64,000 bases of DNA from JACVRW01 sp963820315 (lineage in GTDB: Bacteria > Actinomycetota > Thermoleophilia > Solirubrobacterales > Thermoleophilaceae): assembly GCA_963820315.1 (NCBI GenBank), contig CAWFZK010000008.1:226941-290940 (forward strand), given 5' to 3'. The notes beneath the pieces are model-generated. The model did no database searches, was not told the origin of the DNA, and worked only from the letters and a program-made list of their open reading frames with translations. Shown here one piece after another: positions 33,709 to 42,518 of this stretch (its first letter is position 1; every line of letters starts with the position of its first letter). The position numbers and the translations under genes are program-made.

Positions 33709-34757
33709 CGCTTGTGCTCGTCGGTGAAGTAGCGCAGCCGGATCTTCTTGAACTCGGTCGACGAGTAGAGCGTCCGCCGGTCCTCGATCCCGGTGTCGTC
33801 GGCGATCGAGTCGAGGATCGCGTCGCACTCCTCCTTCGAGCGGCCGTGGGCCATCGTGAAGACGGAGTAGGGCCAGTCGTCGTAGGTCGGGCGCTGGTAG
33901 CAGTGCGAGATGCCGCGGAAGGCGGACATGCGCGGGCCGAGCTCGAGGATGCGCTCCTCGGGCACGTTCCAGACGCCCATGCCGTTCGCCGAGAAGCCGG
34001 CGCGGCGGTGAAACAGGATCGCCGCCACCCGCCGCAGGGCGCGGCGCTCTTGCATCGACTCGAGCCGCGCGAGCAGCTCGTCCTGGGCGATGCCGAGCTC
34101 GGCGGCGGCCGCCGCGTAGGGCTCGGGCGTGACCTCCATCGGCCCCTGGGCGGCGCGGATCGTCGCGACGTCGTCGTCGGAGAGCGGGATCGCCTCGGGC
34201 TCGCGATGCTCGATCGCCTGGGCGGCGGCCGCGAGCGCGTCGGTTCCCTTCTCCATCTCGAGGTCCATGCGGATCTTGAAGAGGCGCAGAGTCGGCAGCT
34301 GGCGCACCGACTGCGCGCCCGTGAGCCGCTGCAGGGTTTCGAGCGTGCCTTGGAGGCCGAGCCGCGAGTCGGGCTCGGTTGCGATCGTGAACCAGAGGTT
34401 GAAGTCGTGGTCGCGCAGGTAGTTGTGCGACACGCCCGGGTGCGAGTTGATGATCTTCGCCGCGCGCCACGGGTTCTCGGAGTCGACCTTGGCCGCCACG
34501 AGCATCGAGCTGTAGCCGAGCACGCGCGTGTCGAAGATCGGCGTGATCTCGCGGATGATGCGCTCGTCGAGCAGGCGCGCGGTGCGGCGCAGCACCTCCT
34601 CCTCGCCGACCTCGGCGAGCCCGGCGACGTGCGCGAACGGACGCGGCTCGAGCGGGAAGCTGCCCTGCAGCAGGTTGAGCAGCTTCTTGTCGAGCTCGTC
34701 GAGCGGGACGGCGGAGCCGTCCCTGCGGCTGCGGACCTTCGCTATCGGCTGAGCCAC
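33687..34757 (-). CDS. Fused AhbA/AhbB-type siroheme decarboxylase (AsnC/Lrp fold)
   Basis: The 356-residue protein contains two consecutive HTH-plus-AsnC halves. The first (about 18-175) starts LDELDKKLLNLLQGSFPLEP and includes HNYLRDHDFNLWFTIATEPD. The second (about 190-350) includes FHRRAGFSANGMGVWNVPEE and CYQRPTYDDWPYSVFTMAHG. These are the hallmarks of AhbA and AhbB/NirD-L-G-H siroheme decarboxylases rather than ordinary Lrp regulators. It would make 12,18-didecarboxysiroheme for haem b or d1. Setting between hemB and hemL supports an enzyme role. Confidence 0.82.
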   Translation of the reverse strand: MAQPIAKVRSRRDGSAVPLDELDKKLLNLLQGSFPLEPRPFAHVAGLAEVGEEEVLRRTARLLDERIIREITPIFDTRVLGYSSMLVAAKVDSENPWRAAKIINSHPGVSHNYLRDHDFNLWFTIATEPDSRLGLQGTLETLQRLTGAQSVRQLPTLRLFKIRMDLEMEKGTDALAAAAQAIEHREPEAIPLSDDDVATIRAAQGPMEVTPEPYAAAAAELGIAQDELLARLESMQERRALRRVAAILFHRRAGFSANGMGVWNVPEERILELGPRMSAFRGISHCYQRPTYDDWPYSVFTMAHGRSKEECDAILDSIADDTGIEDRRTLYSSTEFKKIRLRYFTDEHKRWEAEHS

Positions 34758-35716
34758 CGGGCGGCGTCCTTCGCGTGGTAGGTGATCACGATGTCCGCGC
34801 CGGCGCGCCGGATCGCCGTGAGCGTCTCGAGCACAATGGCTCCCTCGTCCACGTGGCCGGCCGCGGCGGCCGCCTTGACCATCGCGTACTCGCCGCTCAC
34901 GTTGTAGGCCGCCACCGGCACGTTCGTGGCGTCCTTGACGCGCCGGATGACGTCGAGGTAGGGCAGCGCCGGCTTGACCATCACGACGTCGGCGCCCTCG
35001 CCGACGTCGAGCAGCGCCTCGCGCACCGCCTCGTCCGAGTTGGCCGGGTCCATCTGGTAGCTGCGCCGGTCACCGAAGGAGGGCGCCGAGTCGGCGGCCT
35101 CGCGGAAGGGCCCGTAGAAGGCCGAGGCGAACTTGGCCGAGTAGGCGACGATCGGCAGGTCCTTGTGGCCCTCCGCATCGAGCTGTGAGCGCAGCGCACC
35201 GACGCGGCCGTCCATCATGTCGCTGGGCGCCACGGCGTCGGCGCCCGAGCGAGCATGCGAGATCGCCGTCTTGGCGAGCAGCTCGAGCGTCAGGTCGTTG
35301 TCGACGCTGCCGTCCTCCATCACGACGCCGCAGTGGCCGTGCGACGTGTAGCCGCACAGGCAGACGTCCGTGATCACGACGAGCTCGGGGTGCGCGTCCT
35401 TGATCGCCCGCACGGCGAGCTGGACGACGCCCTCGTCGTCATAGGCACCCGAGCCCTGCTCGTCCTTGTCGGCCGGGAGCCCGAACAGCAGCACGGCCGG
35501 GATGCCGAGCGAGGCGACCTCGCCGGCCTCCTCGACCGCGTGCGAGATCGACATGCGCTCGACGCCGGGCATCGCCTCCACGGGCGTGCGGCCCTCGCCG
35601 AGCTGGACGAACATCGGGTACACGAGGTCGGAGGGCGACAGGCGCGTCTCGCGCACGAGCTCCCTGAGGACGCCGGTCTTGCGCAGGCGGCGAAGCCGTG
35701 TGGCGGGGAAGGCCAT
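34742..35716 (-). CDS. hemB: Porphobilinogen synthase (delta-aminolevulinate dehydratase)
   Basis: It has 324 residues with the zinc-cysteine motif TDVCLCGYTSHGHCGV, the Schiff-base lysine in VVMVKPALPYLDVI, a second active-site lysine in VAYSAKFASAFYGPF and DSAPSFGDRRSYQMDPAN. It condenses two aminolevulinates to porphobilinogen. Its end overlaps the decarboxylase start by 16 bases. It heads the hemB-ahbAB-hemL set, with genes in an order opposite to the pathway steps. Confidence 0.96.
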   Translation of the reverse strand: MAFPATRLRRLRKTGVLRELVRETRLSPSDLVYPMFVQLGEGRTPVEAMPGVERMSISHAVEEAGEVASLGIPAVLLFGLPADKDEQGSGAYDDEGVVQLAVRAIKDAHPELVVITDVCLCGYTSHGHCGVVMEDGSVDNDLTLELLAKTAISHARSGADAVAPSDMMDGRVGALRSQLDAEGHKDLPIVAYSAKFASAFYGPFREAADSAPSFGDRRSYQMDPANSDEAVREALLDVGEGADVVMVKPALPYLDVIRRVKDATNVPVAAYNVSGEYAMVKAAAAAGHVDEGAIVLETLTAIRRAGADIVITYHAKDAARWLSR

Positions 35717-35723
35717 CGCCCAG

Positions 35724-36407
35724 TCAGTCTAGGACCTGCCCGCTGCGCGCCTCCAGCGCGAGCTCCGGGAGGTCCGTGATCACGCCGGCGACCGCGGGAT
35801 GTGCGAGCGCGCGGCGCAGGTCGTCAGGGGCGTTGACCGTCCAGGGGATCGCCTCAACGCCCGCGCGCGCCGCGGCGTCGAGCACTCCACGGCGCAGTGC
35901 GGATGCGGGTGGCAGGAGGTAGCGGGCGCCGCTCGTGGCCAACCGCCGTGGCAGCCTGACCGCGGCGGTGCGGATCAGGAGCCCCGTGTCGATGTCCGGC
36001 TCGCTCGCCCGCACCCGGCGCACGACCCGAGTGAAGAAGGATGTGACGATGAGCGGCGGACCCGCCGCCCGAGCGGGTTCGAGCGCGGCCAGCACCTCGT
36101 CCTCGTAACCCGGCTCCTTCAGCTCGACGTCAAGGCCGAGGCGACCGGCCGCGAAGTCGACAACCGCCGAGAGCTCGGCGAGCTCGAGCCCGGTGGCGGC
36201 GCGCAGCGCCTCGAGCGAGGTCCGTCGCACCGGCATGCCCGCGACGGCGGCGTCGTGCACCACGACCAGCCTTCCGTCCCCGCTGCGACGCACGTCCAGC
36301 TCCACCATGTCGGCTCCGGCCGCATGGGCGGCGGCGAAGGCGGCGAGCGAGTTCTCCTCCACCCCTGCGGCGGGTCCGCCCCGGTGTGCGATGACCCAGG
36401 GCGCCAC
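35724..36407 (-). CDS. Glycerophosphodiester phosphodiesterase
   Basis: The 227-residue protein shows the GDPD catalytic blocks in order: VIAHRGG, EENSLAAF, VELDVRRSGDGRLVVVHDA, then LDVELKEPG. It lacks a signal peptide, so it should be cytoplasmic. It hydrolyses glycerophosphodiesters to glycerol-3-phosphate and an alcohol, for example in phospholipid turnover. It abuts the ABC permease (no gap). Confidence 0.92.
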   Translation of the reverse strand: MAPWVIAHRGGPAAGVEENSLAAFAAAHAAGADMVELDVRRSGDGRLVVVHDAAVAGMPVRRTSLEALRAATGLELAELSAVVDFAAGRLGLDVELKEPGYEDEVLAALEPARAAGPPLIVTSFFTRVVRRVRASEPDIDTGLLIRTAAVRLPRRLATSGARYLLPPASALRRGVLDAAARAGVEAIPWTVNAPDDLRRALAHPAVAGVITDLPELALEARSGQVLD

Positions 36408-37745
36408 CTAAGCGAAGCGACGTAGCGCCAGCCGCGCGAGCGCTCCGAAGACAAGCGCCAGCCCGGCGAGGTGGAGGAGCGGGCCGCCCAGGTCGCCGGC
36501 GTCGTTCAGGGCCGCGTCGAGCGCGTCCAGAGCGGGCTTGAACGGGAACGCCGCCGAGACCGCGCGGATCACGTCGTAGAGGGCCGGCGCCACCGCGCCC
36601 GACGGCACGAGCGCCAGGAAGGCGAGCGGCAGGCAGAGCATGAAGGCGAGCAGCGAGGCGGCGCGCACCTCGCGCGTGAGCGCCCCGATGGCGAGCCCGA
36701 GCGCCGCGAAGGCGAGCGCCGCGAGCGCCAGGGCCGCGAGCCAGAGCGGGAAGCGGCCCCAGTCGAGGTCGACGAAGAGGCCGAGCCCGGCCAGCATCAG
36801 CAGCGACACCGCGACCGAGCAGACCGTCGCCAGCCCCGCCTTCTCGACCAGCAGCCCGGTGCGGGAGACGAGCCCGCGGACGAGCCGCGCGAAGGCGTTC
36901 TCCTCGCGCTCGAGAGCGAGCGTGCCGGCCGCGAGCAGCAGCGTGATGAACATCAGCGAGACGGCCACGGCCAGCGCGATCGCGAACGAGTTGAGCGACG
37001 TCGTGCCGCCGTCGAGCGCCGTGGTCTCGACCCGGATCGGCTCGCCGACGACGTTCAGGACCTCGTCCGAGAAGGCGAGGTTCTCGCGCGCAAGGCCGGC
37101 GAAGGCGATCACACGGTCGAGCTCGGCGCGCTCCGGCGAGTTCTCCGGCAGGTCGGCGCGAGCCGACTTCAGGATCTCCTCCGAGCGCTGCAGGCCGAGC
37201 ACGTCGAAGTCCTGCCCGAGGAAGCTGTAGTCGCCGCCCTCCGAGATCAGGTCGAGCAGCTGCAGTGCCTCCTTGGCCACGCGCTTCGTGAGCGCCGAGT
37301 TGGCCTGCTGGACCTGCGACTTGATCGTGTTCTCGACGTACTGCCGCTTCGCCGGGTCCTCGGCGTTGTAGTAGACCTCGACCGTCCCGGGCTCGAGCGC
37401 GGACTGGATGTTGCTCGCCAGGTCGTCCGGGATCACGAGCGCGCCGAGCACGTCGCCGTCCTCGACCTTCTGGATCGCCTCCTCGCGACTGTCGACGCGC
37501 ACCGGGTCGATCGCGTCGAACAGGCGCTGTCCCTCCTGGGCGAGGTCGATCTGCTCGCCGCCCAGCTCGACCTGCGTCGGCTGTCCCTCGAGGCCGTTGT
37601 AGAAGGCCACCTCGGGCTTGTCTGGCCCGCGCGACAGGGCGAACCCGATCAGCACGGCGATCACGATCGGGTAGATGACGAGCAGGCTCACGAGCAGCGG
37701 CGAGCGCCGCAGGATGCGCAGGTCCTTGGCGAGCAGCCAGCGCAC
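36408..37745 (-). CDS. ABC-2 type transporter permease
   Basis: The 445-residue protein has an N-terminal membrane helix (LLVSLLVIYPIVIAVLIGFA), a large extracytoplasmic region of about 200 residues and a C-terminal bundle of five or six helices starting near SFAIALAVAVSLMFITLLLA. This is the ABC-2/YhgE-like topology of exporters for drugs, lipids or polysaccharides. The ATPase gene ends one base upstream of its start, so the two make a complete exporter. Substrate unknown. Confidence 0.88.
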   Translation of the reverse strand: MRWLLAKDLRILRRSPLLVSLLVIYPIVIAVLIGFALSRGPDKPEVAFYNGLEGQPTQVELGGEQIDLAQEGQRLFDAIDPVRVDSREEAIQKVEDGDVLGALVIPDDLASNIQSALEPGTVEVYYNAEDPAKRQYVENTIKSQVQQANSALTKRVAKEALQLLDLISEGGDYSFLGQDFDVLGLQRSEEILKSARADLPENSPERAELDRVIAFAGLARENLAFSDEVLNVVGEPIRVETTALDGGTTSLNSFAIALAVAVSLMFITLLLAAGTLALEREENAFARLVRGLVSRTGLLVEKAGLATVCSVAVSLLMLAGLGLFVDLDWGRFPLWLAALALAALAFAALGLAIGALTREVRAASLLAFMLCLPLAFLALVPSGAVAPALYDVIRAVSAAFPFKPALDALDAALNDAGDLGGPLLHLAGLALVFGALARLALRRFA

Positions 37746-38474
37746 CTAGTGGCCTCGCTGGTGGAGGAAGTGCACGAACGCCTGCTCGAAGTCGAGCCCG
37801 GTCGTGCCGGTCGCCTGTTCGAGCTCGCGCGGGGAGCCGTCGAAGACGCGCTCGCCGTCGGCCAGCACGATCAGCTGGCTCGCGTAGCGGTCGGCCTCCT
37901 GGATGTGGTGCGTGGCGAAGACGACCGTGGTGCCGTCCTCGGCGAGCCGCAGGATGAACTCCCAGAGGCGCTCGCGCTGGCGCGGGTCGAGCGCGGAGCT
38001 CGGCTCGTCGAGCAGCAGCACCTCCGGCTCTCCGATCAGCCCGATCGCGATGTTCACGCGCTGGCGGTTGCCGCCCGAGAGCGTCGACACCTGGTCGTCC
38101 GCGCGCTCCTCCAGGTCCGTCAGGACGAGCATCCGCTGGACCACGGCGGTCGGCTCGGCGACGCGCTCGAGCCGCGCGAACAGCATCAGGTTCTCGGCGA
38201 CGGTCAGCTTCCCGTAGAGGGCCGCCTGCTGGGGCACCCAGCCGATCCGCGAGACGGCGTCCACGCTGCCCTCGTCCGGGGCCTGGATGCCGGCGAGGAT
38301 CGAGAGCAGCGTCGTCTTGCCGGCGCCGTTGGGGCCGATCACCGCCACGAGCTCGCCGCGGCCGGCGGTCAGCGACACGCCCCGGAGTGCCACGCGATCG
38401 CCGTAGCGCTTGACGAGCTCGCGCGCCGCGATCGTGGTGGCGGCGTCCGCCGCGATGCCCGAGCCCCTCTCCAT
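37746..38474 (-). CDS. ABC transporter ATP-binding protein
   Basis: ATG 38474 gives 242 residues. Walker A is VIGPNGAGKTTLL, the signature is STLSGGNRQRVNIAIGLIGE, Walker B is VLLLDEPSSALDP, and the H-loop is VVFATHHIQEADR. It energises the permease encoded directly downstream. The start region faces the divergent phosphodiesterase gene with 28 bases between. Confidence 0.93.
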   Translation of the reverse strand: MERGSGIAADAATTIAARELVKRYGDRVALRGVSLTAGRGELVAVIGPNGAGKTTLLSILAGIQAPDEGSVDAVSRIGWVPQQAALYGKLTVAENLMLFARLERVAEPTAVVQRMLVLTDLEERADDQVSTLSGGNRQRVNIAIGLIGEPEVLLLDEPSSALDPRQRERLWEFILRLAEDGTTVVFATHHIQEADRYASQLIVLADGERVFDGSPRELEQATGTTGLDFEQAFVHFLHQRGH

Positions 38475-38502
38475 CGCGCGCAGGTTGGCAGAATCGCCCG
38501 CC

Positions 38503-39282
38503 GTGAAGCTCCTGTTCGTCGGCGACGTGGTGGGCGGCATCGGCCGGCGAACGCTGGCGGCGCTGCTGCCGGGGCTGCGCGAGGAGCTGCGGCCCGACTT
38601 CGTCGTCGTGAACGGCGAGAACGCCGCAGGCGGCGTGGGCATCACCGAGAAGACGGCGCGCGAGCTGCTCGAGCTGGGCGCCGACGCGATCACGCTCGGC
38701 AACCACGCCTACCGCCACCGCGAGGTGTACGGGTTCCTCGACCGCGAGGAGCGCATCGTGCGCCCGGCCAACTATCCGAAGGGCAGCCCCGGCCACGGTC
38801 ACACCGTCGTCGAGCAGGGCGGCGAGCGGCTCGGCGTGATCAACCTCTCGGGCCAGGTGTTCCTCACGGCGGTGCGCTCGCCCTTTGCCGAGGCGGACGC
38901 GCTGCTCGCGGAGCTCCGCGACCGCGCCACCCACGTGCTCGTCGACATGCACGCCGAGGCGACGAGCGAGAAGGTCGCGATGGGCTGGCACCTGGACGGC
39001 CGGGCAACCGCCTGCCTGGGCACCCACACGCACGTGCCGACGGCCGACGCGCGCGTGCTGCCCGGCGGCACCGCCTACGTGACCGACGTCGGCATGACCG
39101 GCGGCCGCGGCGGAGTGATCGGCGTCAAGCGCGAGCAGGCGCTCGAGCGCTTCACGACGCTCACGAACGTGCGCTTCGAGACCACGGACGAGGACCCCTG
39201 GCTGAACGCGGTGCTAGTCGAGGCGGACGGCGAGGGCCGCGCGACGGGCATCGAGCAGCTGCTCGTGCCGCTGAACGCGTAG
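38503..39282 (+). CDS. YmdB-type metallophosphoesterase
   Basis: GTG 38503 begins VKLLFVGDVVGGIGRRTLAA. Metal ligands are seen in VNGENAAGG, TLGNHAYRHRE, LVDMHAEATSEK and LGTHTHVPTAD, in the order of YmdB/TIGR00282 phosphodiesterases. It has 259 residues. Family members hydrolyse 2',3'-cyclic nucleotides and affect RNA turnover and biofilm choice in Bacillus. Its 3' end overlaps the convergent glycosyltransferase-like gene by 69 bases. Confidence 0.92.
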   Translation: MKLLFVGDVVGGIGRRTLAALLPGLREELRPDFVVVNGENAAGGVGITEKTARELLELGADAITLGNHAYRHREVYGFLDREERIVRPANYPKGSPGHGHTVVEQGGERLGVINLSGQVFLTAVRSPFAEADALLAELRDRATHVLVDMHAEATSEKVAMGWHLDGRATACLGTHTHVPTADARVLPGGTAYVTDVGMTGGRGGVIGVKREQALERFTTLTNVRFETTDEDPWLNAVLVEADGEGRATGIEQLLVPLNA

Positions 39283-40434
39283 GGCGCGCAGCGAGAGCGC
39301 GAGCACGGCCAGCAGGACCAGGTCGCGGGCCGCCACGAGCGCAAGCGCGAGTGGCTCGCGCGCCACCACGTCGAAGTAGTGCGCCGGGAACTCGACCTGC
39401 GTAAGGACGAGCGCGGCGAGCACCGCCAGGGCAAGCGCATGCATTCGCCAGGCGAAGGCCAGCACGCCGAGCGGCAGCACCCAGATCACGAACTGCGGCG
39501 ACAGCACCTTGCCGAGCACCGCGAACGCGGTGACCGCGGCCAGCGCAGCGAGCACGAGCCGGCGGCGCTCGTCGCCGCGCGCCGCCAGGGCGGCGATCCA
39601 TGCCACCGCGACGACGAGGGCGAGCGCCGCGAGCGCGGCGAGCGCACCGTCGAGCGGGTGAACCAGGCCGTCGGAGCGATGGCTCGAGACGCTCACCGCC
39701 TCACCCAGGCCCACCCCGTCCAGGCCGACCAGCAGCATCGCGGCGACGCTCTCGATCTGCACCGGGCGCTCGAGGTGGTAGCGGAGCGCGTCGACGGCGC
39801 CGTCCGGGGAGACGGCGAGCGCCGTGACGGCGCCGGCGAACAGCACCGCGGCGCAGGCGAGCGCGCCCTCGAGCGCCTCACGGCGCCGGCCGCGGCCGAG
39901 CAGCCACGCCAGCACCACGGGCACGGCCACGAGCGGGAAGCCCTTGACGAGCGCGCCGACTCCGAGCAGCGCCAGCCCGGATCGTGGCCTCTCGGCGCAC
40001 ACGAGCCACAGCGCCGCGAGCGTGAGCGCGACCGGCACGAGGTCGAAGTGCGTGCGCAGCAGCGCGCCGCAGGCGACCGGCGCCAGCGCGGCGGCGAACA
40101 GCGCCCGGCGGCGGTCGCCACCGGTACGGGCGGCGAGCGCGCCGCAGAGCAGGACCAGGGCGGCTGCCGCCGCGAGCATCCAGACGGCGAACGCGAGCCG
40201 GAACGCCTCCGCGCCGGTGCCGGCCAGTCCCGGCAAGGCGATCACGGGAGCGGCCAGCGGCGGGTACTCGAAGAAGACGTCCCGGTAGGGCAGGCCGCCC
40301 GCGAGCACCGGCTCGGCGAACACGCGGTACACGAACAGGTCGTTGACGCGCTCGTCCGACCAGGGCGCCACCCACAGGGTCAGGGCCCAGCCTGCGACGA
40401 GCAGCGCGAGTGCCGCGAGCGCGTCCCGCCTCAC
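39214..40434 (-). CDS. Polytopic glycosyltransferase-like membrane protein (GT87/DUF2029 type)
   Basis: GTG 40434 overlaps the upstream stop (GTGA), giving 406 residues with about ten membrane helices. An acidic loop follows the first helix (WSDERVNDLFVYRVFAEPVL) and then PYRDVFFEYPPLAAPVIALP, as in GT-C-fold GT87 mannosyltransferases that use lipid-linked sugars outside the membrane. It would extend an envelope glycan or lipoglycan. The acceptor is unknown. Confidence 0.8.
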   Translation of the reverse strand: MRRDALAALALLVAGWALTLWVAPWSDERVNDLFVYRVFAEPVLAGGLPYRDVFFEYPPLAAPVIALPGLAGTGAEAFRLAFAVWMLAAAAALVLLCGALAARTGGDRRRALFAAALAPVACGALLRTHFDLVPVALTLAALWLVCAERPRSGLALLGVGALVKGFPLVAVPVVLAWLLGRGRRREALEGALACAAVLFAGAVTALAVSPDGAVDALRYHLERPVQIESVAAMLLVGLDGVGLGEAVSVSSHRSDGLVHPLDGALAALAALALVVAVAWIAALAARGDERRRLVLAALAAVTAFAVLGKVLSPQFVIWVLPLGVLAFAWRMHALALAVLAALVLTQVEFPAHYFDVVAREPLALALVAARDLVLLAVLALSLRALRVQRHEQLLDARRAALAVRLD

Positions 40435-42078
40435 GCGGGAACGAGCTCCCGGTCCGGCTCCGGCGCCCGGTCGCGCGCGGCCGGCAACACCCGGTGCTCG
40501 GCGAACAGGGCGACGAACACGAACGGCACGAACCAGACGATGTACAGGTAGAACCAGTGCGTGGCGGTCAGCTGCAGCGCGATCAGCACCGCCGCGCCAA
40601 GCGCCGCCACCGCGCGCGCGTCGACCCGCCGCGGGACGAACGCCACGAGCAGCGCCAGCCCCGCGGCCCCGATCTTGAAGACGAGCTGCAGCCAGTCGAG
40701 CGACTCCACCTGCCCCCAGATGCTGAACGGCGAGGGCCGCGACGCCTGGTAGCCGACCGTCCTGTCGTACAGCTCGCGCAGCCCGCCATCGGGCACGAAC
40801 GGCAGGATCACCGCCGCGAGCGTGAGCAGCAGCGCCGCGCCGAACCAGAGCGGCGCCCTGCGTGCGAACAGCGGCGCCAGGGCGAGCGGCACGAACTTCG
40901 CGGCCGCGCCGAGCCCGATCGCGACGCCGCTCCAGGCGCCCGCCGGCTGCCGCCGCGCCATCGTGAACGCGAGCAGCGCCCCGACGCACGCGAGCGCCAC
41001 GAGCGAGTCGTTCGAGTTCGACTCGAGCACGAACGACGAATACGGATAGGCCGCCCAGCCGTATGCGAGCGCCACCCCCAGCGCGTTGCCCTCAGCGCCA
41101 GGTCTCAGCCGCCGCCCGAGCAGCAGCAGCCCGCCGATCACGAGCAGGTCGATCGCCATCGACGCCCCGTGCGCGGCGGGCAGGTCGTCCCAGCTGCCGC
41201 TCCAGCGCAGCAGCTGCTCGAACGGCACGTAGAACAGGTAGTTGACCGGCCCGTAGGTGTCCCCGCGCTCGACGTCGTCGGAGAAGCCCTCGCCGTAGAG
41301 CTGGTCGCCATCGACGATCCGGTCGGCCCCGACGACGCCTGCATAGCCGACGTCGATCACGTTCGAGTCCGCCACGTTCAGCCCGATCCGGAACGTCACG
41401 AGGAAGGCCAGGCCGAGCGCGACCGCCAGCAGCGGCAGGTGCGGCACGAGCGGACCGCTGCGCGTACGCGGGCGGAAGCCCGCGTACAGGAGCCGCGCGA
41501 GCAGGTAAAGAAGCACCGGGTACGCGAGCGGGACCGACAGGCCGATCTCGCCGCGGTTGAAGAAGATGTGCGAGACGCCGAACGCGAGCAGCACCAGCAG
41601 GTCCAGGTGCAGCAGCCGGAACGGTCTGCGCACGTCTATGAAGGGCGCGATGAACAGCAGGCACAGCGGGATCCACACGTAGGGCGCGTTCAGCTTGCGC
41701 GCGAAGGCGCCCTCGTAGCCACGCGCCATCGTCCAGGCGATCTGGTCGCCCGTCCATTGCTCGAGGATCGCCCCGGTGCCGTCGTCGACCAGGACCTGCA
41801 CGACCTGGTCGCCGTCGCGGTAGTAGCTGACCTGCCAGCGCGTGCTGCCCTTCGTGTAGGCGATGGACGTGAGGCGCCCGTTCTCGCGTTCCTCGCGCAC
41901 CTTCTCGGCGCGGCCCGCGATCCGCTCGATCTCGCGCGCGCTGTGCTGGAAGAAGCGCGGCGGTTCGGTATCCGAGGGCGGGCGCACCGGCTCGACGTCG
42001 GCACCGCGCCGGCGCCGCCAGCACGAGCGCCGCGAGGACGACGACTAATCCCGCGACAGCTCGATGCGGAAGCTCCAC
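40431..42078 (-). CDS. Polytopic GT-C-like membrane protein with N-terminal extracytoplasmic domain, apparent frameshift
   Basis: The main frame (from GTG 41987, 518 residues) has a soluble domain of about 85 residues (RFFQHSAREIERIAGRAEKV, WQVSYYRDGDQVVQVLVDD), PepSY-like, then about ten membrane helices with LPFVPDGGLRELYDRTVGYQ. As read, it has no export signal before the soluble domain. In another frame just upstream, GTG 42078 starts a clear signal peptide (VELPHRAVAGLVVVLAALVL). Dropping one base at about 42004-42006 joins the two. It is probably a glycosyltransferase using polyprenyl-phosphate sugars. Confidence 0.75.
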
Positions 42079-42518
42079 ATCTTGTTCCCGATGAAGTTGA
42101 GCGGAGTGGCCACCACGATCGAGATCGCCTGCGCCGCGATGTCGGGAACGCCCGCGACGCTCACGAGCAGCTCGAGCACGAGCGCGGCGAACAGGAAGGC
42201 AGCCACGCTGACCGTGAAGAAACGGGCCGCCTGGAAGCCGGCGTGCCCGCCGCGGGCGCGGAACGTCCAGTACCGGTTCCACCAGAAGTTGTTCGTCACA
42301 GCGACCACGAAGGCCACCGTCGCGGCGATCAGGTGGTGCAGGTCGAACGCCTCAACGCAGAGCGCGAAGACGGTCAGGTTGACCACATAGCCGGACGCGC
42401 CTACGGCGCAGAACTTGACCAGCTGCAGCCAGTTGTGTGGCTTGCTGAGGCCGGCGCGCACCCGCAGATGCAACGCGTGCGGACGCTCGGCGACCGCGGG
42501 CCCGGGCTCCTTAGTCAC
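42045..42518 (-). CDS. GtrA family membrane protein
   Basis: GTG 42518 overlaps the upstream stop (GTGA), giving 157 residues with four membrane helices. Typical blocks are LVKFCAVGASGYVVNLTVFA, VAVTNNFWWNRYWTFR and ATPLNFIGNKMWSFR. GtrA-like proteins help move or flip polyprenyl-linked sugars for wall or O-antigen modification. This fits its place next to two GT-C-type membrane proteins. Confidence 0.92.
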   Translation of the reverse strand: MTKEPGPAVAERPHALHLRVRAGLSKPHNWLQLVKFCAVGASGYVVNLTVFALCVEAFDLHHLIAATVAFVVAVTNNFWWNRYWTFRARGGHAGFQAARFFTVSVAAFLFAALVLELLVSVAGVPDIAAQAISIVVATPLNFIGNKMWSFRIELSRD

